Positions 25,004 to 32,764 of a DNA stretch of 41,541 nucleotides are shown here, piece after piece. The position numbers and the translations under genes were made by a program. Positions within the stretch are counted from its first letter, which is position 1; each line of letters opens with the position of its first letter. Origin of the DNA: Puniceicoccales bacterium (GTDB taxonomy: Bacteria; Verrucomicrobiota; Verrucomicrobiia; Opitutales; UBA953); the NCBI GenBank assembly GCA_031269335.1, contig JAISZI010000092.1, positions 1 to 41,541 of the forward strand. Direction: 5' to 3'. The notes below the pieces were generated by a model. The model had not been told where the DNA came from, made no database searches, and saw only the letters and a program-made list of their open reading frames with translations.

Positions 25004-26395
25004 ATGAACAAACAGACCGAAACGACACCGCCGCCAGACATCCCCGCGAAACCCGTTTTCCGAAAAAAACAACGGGCACTACGCATTGTTTTAAGTGTTT
25101 TAATCATGATAGCATCCTTGGCAGCATGCCTGTGGGAACATTTTTCCAGCTCCGAAAAAAAAGCAAATAACTACCAAGCACGCGCAAAATTACTCGTTAG
25201 TTACCGACCGCTCACAACCCGAACACTCACTAAAATAAACCCCGCAGATAGGACCGCCCAACCACTAAAATTCACCCCCATCACCGAAGCCGATTTTGAT
25301 GCTCTAATCGACACGATGAAAAGCGACGCCGTTGTCAGCCGCGCACGAAAACTCCTGACTCACGACCAACGAGCAGCCTTGCTAAAATCCGCACGCGCAG
25401 ACCCGACTCGCTCCGCCGACGTCGCCATAGAAGAACTCTTGCGACAGGGCACACTCGTTTCTCGCGAAAAGGGACGACATACCGTATTGGTTTCCTTCTC
25501 CCACGCCGACGAGGAAACAGCCATAAACACCGCCCAAATTTTCGCAACAGCAATTGTCGAACATAACAGCGAAATCGAAAAAAAAGAAAATAGCACCACG
25601 CTGAACAAGGCAAAAGAAATTTTCACTAAAACCATGAAAGAATTGGATGATTTACGAACTAAAAAAGAAGAGATTGAAAAGAAAGAAAAAGAAAAAAATG
25701 ACGCCGAACACGCCCGAAATGCACACTTTTTAACGCTCGAAAAAAATCGCGACGACCTTGCCGGAAATTTAGAAAAACTCACAAAAAAAAGAAATAATCT
25801 TCTCCGGTTAAAAAACGAAAAAAACACCGCCGATTACCCCTCCCTGACGTCCGACTCCCTTCATGTCCGTCTAATTCTTGAAGTTCTTGAAAAAAAAGAA
25901 ACCGAGCGCGCCGAAGTGCTGAAAAAGAACCCGGAAAACACTAAAGAAAACAGGCGTTTAACAGCAGAAATAACACAGGCAAAAATCGAGCTGGAAAAAT
26001 TATTAGACGTCTTTATTCCAGAAACAGACGCCCTCATCAAACAAACTGAGGCTCAACTTGAATTTGTTAAAAAAGAAATTGCCTCCGCACCTACCGCTGC
26101 TCCTGCTTCATTGGAAAAGCATGGAGAATTAGAAACGGCACTCAAAGAAAAGGAAATTGAATTGCAAAATTGCGAAAAACAACTCGCAAGCGCAAACACA
26201 ATTCTTTTATACTCAATGGCTTCGCCCCCAATCAAAATTCTTATTCCCGCCTCCAACAATGTCTCCTACACTAAAAAAATACAACGCGATCTTCTCTCCA
26301 TGGTTTTGGTGTCTGGCGTTGCAACAGGGCTTCTGCTAATAGTCCTTATGAACGTTCTCTGGCCGCGCACCAAAGAAAAAATGAATATGCCATAA
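25004..26395 (+). CDS. Wzz/PCP-like polysaccharide chain-length protein with long coiled coil
   Basis: The 463-residue protein has polysaccharide co-polymerase topology. An N-terminal transmembrane helix (ALRIVLSVLIMIASLAACLW, about 26-45) is followed by a periplasmic domain starting YQARAKLLVSYRPLTTRT. A long Lys/Glu-rich coiled coil covers about 190-395 (KTMKELDDLRTKKEEIEKKE and later). A Pro-rich ASPPIKILIPAS comes before the C-terminal helix (SMVLVSGVATGLLLIVLMNVLW). There is no C-terminal tyrosine-kinase domain. Such proteins control O-antigen or exopolysaccharide length, which fits a PEP-CTERM organism and the wecC gene 13 kb away. No polymerase or flippase gene is adjacent. A short AAGAGG/CCTCTT hairpin (26394-26415) begins at its stop codon, without a T-tract. 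Confidence 0.75.
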   Translation: MNKQTETTPPPDIPAKPVFRKKQRALRIVLSVLIMIASLAACLWEHFSSSEKKANNYQARAKLLVSYRPLTTRTLTKINPADRTAQPLKFTPITEADFDALIDTMKSDAVVSRARKLLTHDQRAALLKSARADPTRSADVAIEELLRQGTLVSREKGRHTVLVSFSHADEETAINTAQIFATAIVEHNSEIEKKENSTTLNKAKEIFTKTMKELDDLRTKKEEIEKKEKEKNDAEHARNAHFLTLEKNRDDLAGNLEKLTKKRNNLLRLKNEKNTADYPSLTSDSLHVRLILEVLEKKETERAEVLKKNPENTKENRRLTAEITQAKIELEKLLDVFIPETDALIKQTEAQLEFVKKEIASAPTAAPASLEKHGELETALKEKEIELQNCEKQLASANTILLYSMASPPIKILIPASNNVSYTKKIQRDLLSMVLVSGVATGLLLIVLMNVLWPRTKEKMNMP

Positions 26396-26429
26396 GAGGA
26401 AAATAAGAGCCTCTTCCCTCACTTCAACG

Positions 26430-27020
26430 CTTTTGTCGCGCCCCTCCGGGGCGCAACTCCAGACCTCAGTTACGCGCCGCCGCCTCGGATCCACACCACC
26501 CACCCGCGCCAACGGCGCTTCCTGATGATAGCCCAAGGCAACGCCCTGGGTATTTGGGGAACCACAAACCCACAGCCCCAAAGGGGCGGCCCTAAGTTAG
26601 CCCAGGGCAACGCCCTGGGTGTTTGAAAACCACAAAAACAAAGCCCCAAAGGGGCGGCACCAATATAGCCCAGGGTAGCGCCCTGGGTGTTCGGGGACCA
26701 CAAAAAATAGAGACCCTGAAAGGGTGCCCCCTATGCCGTAATTGGTGCCGCCCCTTCAGGGCTTATGGTGTTAATGACCTTCAATACCCAGGACGTTGCC
26801 CTGGACCTATGCTTTGGCAGTTATTGGATTTGGGGTTTTTTTGATTTTTCGTCTCCCCCGAAGGGGGATAACGTGAATAACCGGCAGTGAAGCGTAGCGG
26901 AACTGCCGGACATCGCACCCCCTCCCCCCTGCGCCCCGAAGGGGTGCGACTATAAGGAGCTTGTCGAACTCAGGAGTTGCGCCCCTTCGGGGCACCGGAG
27001 GCAAGAGGAGATAGGACATA
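26430..27020. repeat. Palindromic repeat cluster B (intergenic, REP/MITE-like mosaic)
   Basis: The 786-bp gap 26396-27181 shows no gene and is filled with palindromes up to about 27020. GCGCCCCTCCGGGGCGC with the ACTCCAGACC loop lies near 26439-26470. A tandem array covers 26529-26733. GGGGGATAACGTGAATAA is at about 26863-26880. CCGGCAGT/ACTGCCGG forms an 8-bp stem at 26881-26909. A long inverted pair, GCGCCCCGAAGGGG against CCCCTTCGGGGC, spans about 26931-26993. The GGATAACGTGAATAA, CCGGCAGT and GCCCCGAAGGGGC modules recur in clusters A and/or C. The remaining 27021-27181 shows nothing I can name. Confidence 0.85.
26529..26733. repeat. Tandem repeat of a 68-69 bp two-hairpin unit, three copies
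   Basis: Units start at 26529, 26598 and 26666. Each has a first hairpin, CCCAGGG-caac or tagc-GCCCTGGG, a spacer with ACCACAAA, and a second hairpin, GCCCCAAAGGGGC, before the next unit. The first copy has CCCAAGG and the third is degenerate in its second hairpin. A partial inverted copy (CCCAGGACGTTGCCCTGG) follows near 26787-26805. Confidence 0.8.
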
Positions 27021-27181
27021 GGAGATGCGCTCGATCTTCCATCTCCTCTACCTCCCTATTCCCTCCTCTTCTGCCCCCATCGTGAACAGCGGGCACAGCA
27101 CTTGCTCTAAACTCACGACTCACAACTCTAAACTGCATTTTCCTCTTCCTCCGCGTCTTCGTGCAAGATCACAATTCAGAT

Positions 27182-28237
27182 TTATTTTCCGAAACGGATG
27201 CGCGGGTCAACAGCCGCCACGCAAAAGTCGGAAATTATATTTCCTACTAACAATAAAAAAGAAGAGCATGTCAAAAGCCCGAGAAAGACCGGATAATCGC
27301 GCCCGACAAGCGAACTAAAACTGAGCATACCGATACCGTCTATGTCGAAAATTTTTTCGATAAGGAAACTACCCGTAAGAAGAGCAGCGAGGCAGTTGCC
27401 AAAACTCGTTGCCACAGGGACAAGGCTGTTGCGAAAAGCGTGCTTTATGACGGCGTCACGGAAAGAGACGCCTTTCGCAACGGCGGTGCGCACATAGTCA
27501 AGCGCGAGATTGTCGAGGAGCGTGTTTTTCATAAGCATTGTTAACAGCGCAAAACTCCCGCTCGTCAAACAAACAAGCGGCAGAAAGGTGTGCCATATAC
27601 GGTCTGGCAAGCCTTCCCAAAACGATAATGATGCCGCATGTTCCGAGGCAAAGCCGGAGTGCGGAAAAATGTTCAGGCGAAATGCGAAAAAATACTGAAA
27701 TATAACCGCGAGAATATAACCCGGTAACGCGTATCCTGTAAAAATCGCAACCGAAGTGACATTGTCTATCGGGGAACGGTGGCGCAATGCTTTGACGATG
27801 CCAAGGGGAATACAAACGCCGTAGGTGATAATGAGCGACCACGCCCCAAACCACGCCGAAATGGAAATCTTTTCTTTAATGACATCAAATACGGGACGCC
27901 CACGGAGAAAAGAACGTCCAAATTGTCCCTGCAACAAGCCATCAAAACGGTTGGTGTCGGGATTCCGCCAAATGCCAATCCATTCGCCGTATCCAACGAG
28001 CAAGGGACGGTCGAGTTTGTAGAACTTCTTCAGCTGCGCTTCTTCTTCCGGCGATAGCGAACTACTGCTTCCGCTCGTGCCAAAACCGCGCCCGCGTGCC
28101 GCCGCCTGTTGCTTCTCCGCAAGTGCTTGATCAAGCGGTCCGCCGGGGACAAAACGGGTGATAACAAACGCCACGAAAGTTATCCCCACCAAGGTAAAGG
28201 GCAAAAGCAGGAGGCGTCGAAGAAAGTATTGGCGCAT
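27182..28237 (-). CDS. Oligopeptide-type ABC transporter permease (YejB/DppB-like), apparently without its partners
   Basis: The 351-residue integral membrane protein has the binding-protein-dependent permease layout. It starts MRQYFLRRLLLLPFTLVGIT...RFVPGGPLDQ, followed by about six helices. The conserved EAA-type loop reads DYVRTAVAKGVSFRDAVIKHAFRNSLVPVAT. The tail is FDIDGIGMLSFSSLVGRDYP. Length and the inserted segment GSSSSLSPEEEAQLKKFYKLD point to the YejB branch (microcin C/peptide uptake) rather than OppB. The usual binding protein, second permease and ATPase are not adjacent: upstream is an outer-membrane protein gene 65 bp away and downstream is repeat cluster B. The system may be scattered, or this may be a relic. 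Confidence 0.85.
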   Translation of the reverse strand: MRQYFLRRLLLLPFTLVGITFVAFVITRFVPGGPLDQALAEKQQAAARGRGFGTSGSSSSLSPEEEAQLKKFYKLDRPLLVGYGEWIGIWRNPDTNRFDGLLQGQFGRSFLRGRPVFDVIKEKISISAWFGAWSLIITYGVCIPLGIVKALRHRSPIDNVTSVAIFTGYALPGYILAVIFQYFFAFRLNIFPHSGFASEHAASLSFWEGLPDRIWHTFLPLVCLTSGSFALLTMLMKNTLLDNLALDYVRTAVAKGVSFRDAVIKHAFRNSLVPVATSFGNCLAALLTGSFLIEKIFDIDGIGMLSFSSLVGRDYPVFLGLLTCSSFLLLVGNIISDFCVAAVDPRIRFGK

Positions 28238-28302
28238 GGTTTTCTGAAAAAAGTTTGTTAAGAAAAAAGTTGGAAAGACGTTTCGTGAAAAAGTGTCGTG
28301 TT

Positions 28303-29280
28303 TTAGAAACGCACACCCGCTTCAATACGGAAAACGGCAGCAGAATCACTCCTGAAATCATTCCCGCCGCCACTGCCGTGGAATTTATACGTATTAGAAA
28401 AATTCCCGCCGACATCGGCGCGGATGTAAGCAGAGCGTTTGAAAAATTCTTTAATAACACCCAATCTAACCTCACCCTCGCGAATTTCTATCGCCCGCTT
28501 CCGCCTCTCCTCGTCCGCCGAAACATTTTTCAGGCGAAATCCCGACATGCGATAACCGCCGCTTAACTCAAAACGCAAGGTGTGGTCGGCGAATACGTCG
28601 TAAACAAGAGTGAGTCCAGCGGCACTGCGGAGCGACCAATTCGGCGAAATTCGCCACGTCAACCCAGCATAAGGAAACCATGAGGGGTCGTCGGAAAGGC
28701 GGTTTGCAACACCGACACCCACAGAAAAATTCAAATCTTTTGAAATAGCATATTTGACTCCGCCGCCAATGCGCCCGGTCGCCCCGTCGCCAAAATCGGA
28801 ACCTTGCTCCGCAGCCAATGCCCCCGACGCCAACGCAAGCACCGCCCACTTCGACGTCAATGCGTGCTCGTAAAAAAACGAAAGTTTCAGCTGTTCGCAC
28901 CCGTCAAAAGGTGCCGCTACGCCACGAAACCGATAATCCGTCTTCTCATACCCAAATTCGCCGAAGAAAATGTGCCCCCGCGATGCCGCAAAAAACGATA
29001 CTTCCGCCCCGTATGCCTGCGAAGACACCTGCCCGTCACTGCGAAGAAGGTCGCTCGTTGTTCGGAAAAGGGAATATCCGGCAACGGCGCGAAACGATGG
29101 CGGCACCGCCGGAGCCTCGGGCGGACTCGATGCGACAACTGCCTTATTAGCAACAGATTTTGAATCAGAATCGGCACCGGTTCGGTGCCCCGCTCCAGTC
29201 GCTGCCCCTATCAAAAAAGGCGGCGCAAAACAGAACGAAGAAACGGAAGTGAGGAAAAACACGAAACAGCGAAACTTCAT
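28303..29280 (-). CDS. Outer-membrane beta-barrel protein (DUF6268-like)
   Basis: The 325-residue protein has a signal peptide (MKFRCFVFFLTSVSSFCFA) and a low-complexity linker. Amphipathic strands typical of an outer-membrane barrel follow: FFGEFGYEKTDYRF, LKLSFFYEHAL, GRIGGGVKYAIS, FSVGVGVANRLS, WFPYAGLTWRIS, LRFELSGGYRMSGFRL. It ends VFRIEAGVRF with the C-terminal aromatic expected of barrel proteins. The pattern recalls DUF6268 proteins, whose function is unknown. The permease gene follows 65 bp downstream on the same strand. Confidence 0.75.
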   Translation of the reverse strand: MKFRCFVFFLTSVSSFCFAPPFLIGAATGAGHRTGADSDSKSVANKAVVASSPPEAPAVPPSFRAVAGYSLFRTTSDLLRSDGQVSSQAYGAEVSFFAASRGHIFFGEFGYEKTDYRFRGVAAPFDGCEQLKLSFFYEHALTSKWAVLALASGALAAEQGSDFGDGATGRIGGGVKYAISKDLNFSVGVGVANRLSDDPSWFPYAGLTWRISPNWSLRSAAGLTLVYDVFADHTLRFELSGGYRMSGFRLKNVSADEERRKRAIEIREGEVRLGVIKEFFKRSAYIRADVGGNFSNTYKFHGSGGGNDFRSDSAAVFRIEAGVRF

Positions 29281-29436
29281 AATTACGCGTCGTTAATGCC
29301 AGATTTTAGCCGAAGGAAAAGACTCAAAATCCGCCGCAACAAGCCTGCGCAAGAATAAAAAAAAGCATTTTTTTCTTCCCACGCTACCGCGCACCCACAA
29401 GGTTCCGCCGCCGTAAAACCAGCTCAAACATACTAA

Positions 29437-29865
29437 ATGAGTCACAGCGAAATCGAAGAGGGAACAAAACTTACACTCGACTTTGGCAAACTGCGCAAAG
29501 TCGTAACCCAGTGCAGCGAAGACGTCATCCCCGCCGTCGCACAAGATGTGGACAGCGGCGAAGTGCTCATCGTCGGCTATGTCAACAAACTCGCCCTCGA
29601 AACCGCGATCCGTGAAAAAATGGCGACATTCTGGAGCACTTCCCGCAACGAACTCTGGATCAAAGGGAAAACATCCGGCAATTACCTCGCCATTCAGGAA
29701 ATCCGTATTAATTGCGAGCAAAACTCCGTCCTCTACCGCGTCAAACTCGCGGGCACAGGCGCGTGCCACACAAATTCTGCCACCGGCGCGCCCCGCCTCG
29801 GCTGCTATTATCGACGGCTAAAAGACGACGGCATCAACCTCGAATTTCGTGACAACATGAAATAG
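29437..29865 (+). CDS. hisI: Phosphoribosyl-AMP cyclohydrolase with variant metal-binding motif
   Basis: HisI opens the ring of phosphoribosyl-AMP in histidine synthesis. The 142-residue protein shows VLIVGYVNKLALE, FWSTSRNELWIKGKTSGN, GACHT and LGCYYRR, so the domain and the zinc-ligand cysteines are recognisable. The usual DCDxD metal motif is NCEQN here: the Cys stays, but the three Asp become Asn, Glu and Asn. I recall similar NCEQN forms annotated as hisI, so this may be a natural subfamily. No other his gene is adjacent. mutS follows 75 bp downstream. Confidence 0.88.
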   Translation: MSHSEIEEGTKLTLDFGKLRKVVTQCSEDVIPAVAQDVDSGEVLIVGYVNKLALETAIREKMATFWSTSRNELWIKGKTSGNYLAIQEIRINCEQNSVLYRVKLAGTGACHTNSATGAPRLGCYYRRLKDDGINLEFRDNMK

Positions 29866-29940
29866 TCAACACGCTCTGCCTTGCGCCTCCCCCGCCGCAA
29901 CTTCTTAACAATCAGTTATTACCAGCAATCAAATTTCGAT

Positions 29941-32511
29941 ATGAGTTCCGATAAAAAAATAACGCCGATGATGCGTCAGTATTTGGAATACCGCCAAAAG
30001 CTCCCCGCCGACGTCCTCTTGTTCTTCCGCCTCGGCGATTTTTACGAAATGTTCGGCAAAGACGCCGAAGTTGGTTCCCGCATCCTCGGCATTACCCTCA
30101 CCAAACGCCTGACGGAAAGCATGTGCGGCATTCCCCATCATGCTCTCAACAGCTATCTTCCGCGCATCCTCGCCGCTGGGCACCGCGCCGCGATTTGCGA
30201 ACAAATGGAAACCCCTGTCCCCGGAAAACTCGTCCGGCGCTCCCTTTCCCGCATCCTTTCCATCGGCACCGCACTGGAAGATGACCACCTCGACGCCCGT
30301 AAAAACAACTACCTCCTCGCCCTCGACACCGGCAAACGAGACCAAATCAACGCCGCCTGGCTCGAACTCTCCACCGCCGAATTTCGCCTCGCCTCCGCCG
30401 AACCCGCCACACTCCTCCCCATTCTCGCCGCCCTCGACCCCCGCGAAGTCCTTATCCCCGATGATGTTGCCACCCAAGCGACACTGAAAAGACTCCCCGC
30501 CCTCGACGCCTTCCTCTCCCCGCGCCAATTGACCAAAACCCCGCGTTGGCAATTTGATCCCGTCGAAGGCGCACGCGCCATCGCCACCGCACTCGGCGTC
30601 CTCAACCTCCAAGGCTTCGGCATCGATCCCGCCCACCCCGCCCTCGGTTCCGCCGGTGCCGTCCTCGCCTACGCTACGGGCAACCTCTGCCAAAAACCCA
30701 AAAACCTCTACCAAATCACCGAATACAAACCCGCCGGCGCACTGCTCATCGACCACGCATCCCAGCGCAACCTCGAACTCCTCTGCGGCACCAACGGCAC
30801 CCGCACCGGCTCCCTCCTCGAAGCCATTGACGCCACCACGACCGCCCCCGGCGCCCGCCTCCTCGAACAATGGCTCGCCGCTCCCGCAGCCGACATCGCC
30901 CTCGCACGCACCCGCCAAACCCACGTCGCCGACTTCCTCCGCCACAACGGCACCCGCGTGCGCATCCAAGAAAAACTCCGCCTCGTGCGCGACCTCCCGC
31001 GCATCCTCGCCCGCCTCCAAAATCGCATCCGCAACCCACGCGAACTTGGCGGCATCCGCGACACCCTCCGCCAACTCCCCGAAATTACCACCGAACTCTC
31101 CGCCCAAGGCCTCCAATCCTCCTCCCTGCCCTCCCTCGCCAAAGATATTTCCACCTGCCCGGAACTGCGCACCCTCCTCGACAACGCCCTCGCCGACGAA
31201 CTCCCCGCAGACATCGCCAACGGCGGCGTCATCCGCAAAGGCTACGACCACGAACTCGACCGCCTGCGCACCCTCGCCCACAAAAATAAATCCTGGGTAG
31301 CCAACCTCGAACGCTCCGAACAAACCCGCACAGGCATCAAAAACCTCCGCATCCTCTACAACGGCGCATTCGGCTACCTCATCGAAATCACTAAATCCAA
31401 CCTCCACCTCGTCCCCGAAAATTACGTTCGCCGCCAAACCCTCACTAATGCCGAACGCTATGTAACCGAAGAACTTAAACAAAAAGAAAAAGAAATTCTC
31501 CGCGCCGACGAATTCGCCCTCACCCGCGAATCCGAACTCTTCCAAAACCTCATCCAAAGCATCAACGAACACGCCCTCCCCCTCCAGCGCACCGCCGCCA
31601 TGCTCGCCCAAATTGATATCTATTGCGGCTGGGCCTCCCTCGCCCGCAACTGGGACTACTCCCGCCCCGAAATCGACGAATCCGACTCCCTTGAAATCGA
31701 GCAAGGCCGCCACCCAGTCGTCGAACAAATGCTCCGCAACGCCTCCAACTCCTCCCAATCCTTCGTCCCCAACGACACCCACCTCCAATCCTCCGGTCAA
31801 CAAATCGCCCTCCTCACCGGTCCCAACATGGCGGGCAAATCCACCTACATCCGCCAAGTCGCCCTCATCGCCCTCATGGCTCAAATCGGCTCATGGGTCC
31901 CAGCCAAACGCGCCCGCGTCGGCATCATCGACCGCCTCTTTTGCCGCGTCGGCGCCAGCGACGAACTCGCCCGCGGCAACTCTACCTTCATGGTCGAAAT
32001 GAACGAAACCGCCAACATCCTCAACAACGCCACCCCCGCCAGCCTCGTCATCCTCGACGAAATCGGACGCGGCACCAGCACCTACGACGGAATCAGCATC
32101 GCTTGGTCAGTCGCCGAATTTCTCCACGGAACCACAGAACGAGGTCCGCGCACCCTCTTCGCCACACATTACCACGAGCTAACCCGCCTCCAAGACTCCC
32201 TCCCCCGCCTGCGCAACTACTGCGTCGCCGTCAAAGAATGGAACGACGAAATAATCTTCGTCCGCCAAGTCATCCCCGGCGCCGCCGACCGCTCCTACGG
32301 CATCCACGTCGCCCGCCTCGCCGGCATTCCCCTCTCCGTCATCAACCGCGCCAACGAAATCCTCGCCAACATGGAAAACGGTAGCTCCGCCTTCATGCGA
32401 CAATCCCCCCCTCCCTCATCACCCAACAAAAAAACCACACCCCCGCCTCCACCCCTCCGCGCCGCCCCACCACGCCAACCCCAAGACGAAAATCAAATGG
32501 AATTATTTTAG
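29941..32511 (+). CDS. mutS: DNA mismatch repair protein MutS
   Basis: The 856-residue protein detects mismatches and slipped bases and recruits MutL. The mismatch-reading motif FYEMFGKDAEVGSRILGITL is near the N-terminus. The clamp and lever regions are complete. The ATPase has Walker A TGPNMAGKSTYIRQ, the loop ELARGNSTFMVEMNETANIL, Walker B LVILDEIGRGTSTYDG and the ATHYHEL motif. The start at 29941 (MSSDKKITPMMRQYLEYRQ) matches the family; the frame's earlier start at 29881 would add 20 unrelated residues. After the core, a Pro-rich tail ends DENQMELF, which fits a QxxLF sliding-clamp-binding motif at the very C-terminus. Confidence 0.97.
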   Translation: MSSDKKITPMMRQYLEYRQKLPADVLLFFRLGDFYEMFGKDAEVGSRILGITLTKRLTESMCGIPHHALNSYLPRILAAGHRAAICEQMETPVPGKLVRRSLSRILSIGTALEDDHLDARKNNYLLALDTGKRDQINAAWLELSTAEFRLASAEPATLLPILAALDPREVLIPDDVATQATLKRLPALDAFLSPRQLTKTPRWQFDPVEGARAIATALGVLNLQGFGIDPAHPALGSAGAVLAYATGNLCQKPKNLYQITEYKPAGALLIDHASQRNLELLCGTNGTRTGSLLEAIDATTTAPGARLLEQWLAAPAADIALARTRQTHVADFLRHNGTRVRIQEKLRLVRDLPRILARLQNRIRNPRELGGIRDTLRQLPEITTELSAQGLQSSSLPSLAKDISTCPELRTLLDNALADELPADIANGGVIRKGYDHELDRLRTLAHKNKSWVANLERSEQTRTGIKNLRILYNGAFGYLIEITKSNLHLVPENYVRRQTLTNAERYVTEELKQKEKEILRADEFALTRESELFQNLIQSINEHALPLQRTAAMLAQIDIYCGWASLARNWDYSRPEIDESDSLEIEQGRHPVVEQMLRNASNSSQSFVPNDTHLQSSGQQIALLTGPNMAGKSTYIRQVALIALMAQIGSWVPAKRARVGIIDRLFCRVGASDELARGNSTFMVEMNETANILNNATPASLVILDEIGRGTSTYDGISIAWSVAEFLHGTTERGPRTLFATHYHELTRLQDSLPRLRNYCVAVKEWNDEIIFVRQVIPGAADRSYGIHVARLAGIPLSVINRANEILANMENGSSAFMRQSPPPSSPNKKTTPPPPPLRAAPPRQPQDENQMELF

Positions 32512-32534
32512 CACGAAAGTTTTTGCGGAACAGG

Positions 32535-32760
32535 AACTTATTAACGTAATCCCCCGCCGTGAGTGCGAGTGATGCCGCCGTGCCTCCGCTGCACATCCGC
32601 TGCCCCGAAGGGGCGCAACGTGAATAACCGCCGGTGGAGCGCGAGTGTAACGAGTGCGGATTACGTTATCCACCGTCGGGAGGACAACCGCACCTTTGGT
32701 TCCTTTCTGTTTTTTATTTTCAAAGAACACGCTCCCCCGGTCGGGGAGGACAACCGCATC
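32535..32760. repeat. Palindromic repeat cluster C (intergenic, REP/MITE-like mosaic)
   Basis: The gap between mutS and the giant gene holds GCCCCGAAGGGGC (about 32601-32613), AACGTGAATAACCGCCGG followed by GGAGCGCGAGTGTAACGAG (32617-32660, nearly identical to 15229-15272), and TTACGTTATCC. The stretch 32633-32682 parallels 15130-15180. GGACAACCGCA occurs twice, near 32682 and 32748. A CTCCCC/GGGGAG hairpin near 32731-32748 might end transcription of the giant gene, but no T-tract follows directly. Confidence 0.8.
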
Positions 32761-32764
32761 TGCT

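Noticed and set aside
29929-31884. A 651-residue minus-strand frame opposite mutS
   Set aside because: Very Gly/Glu/Val-rich with no motifs. It mirrors the highly biased codon use of mutS.
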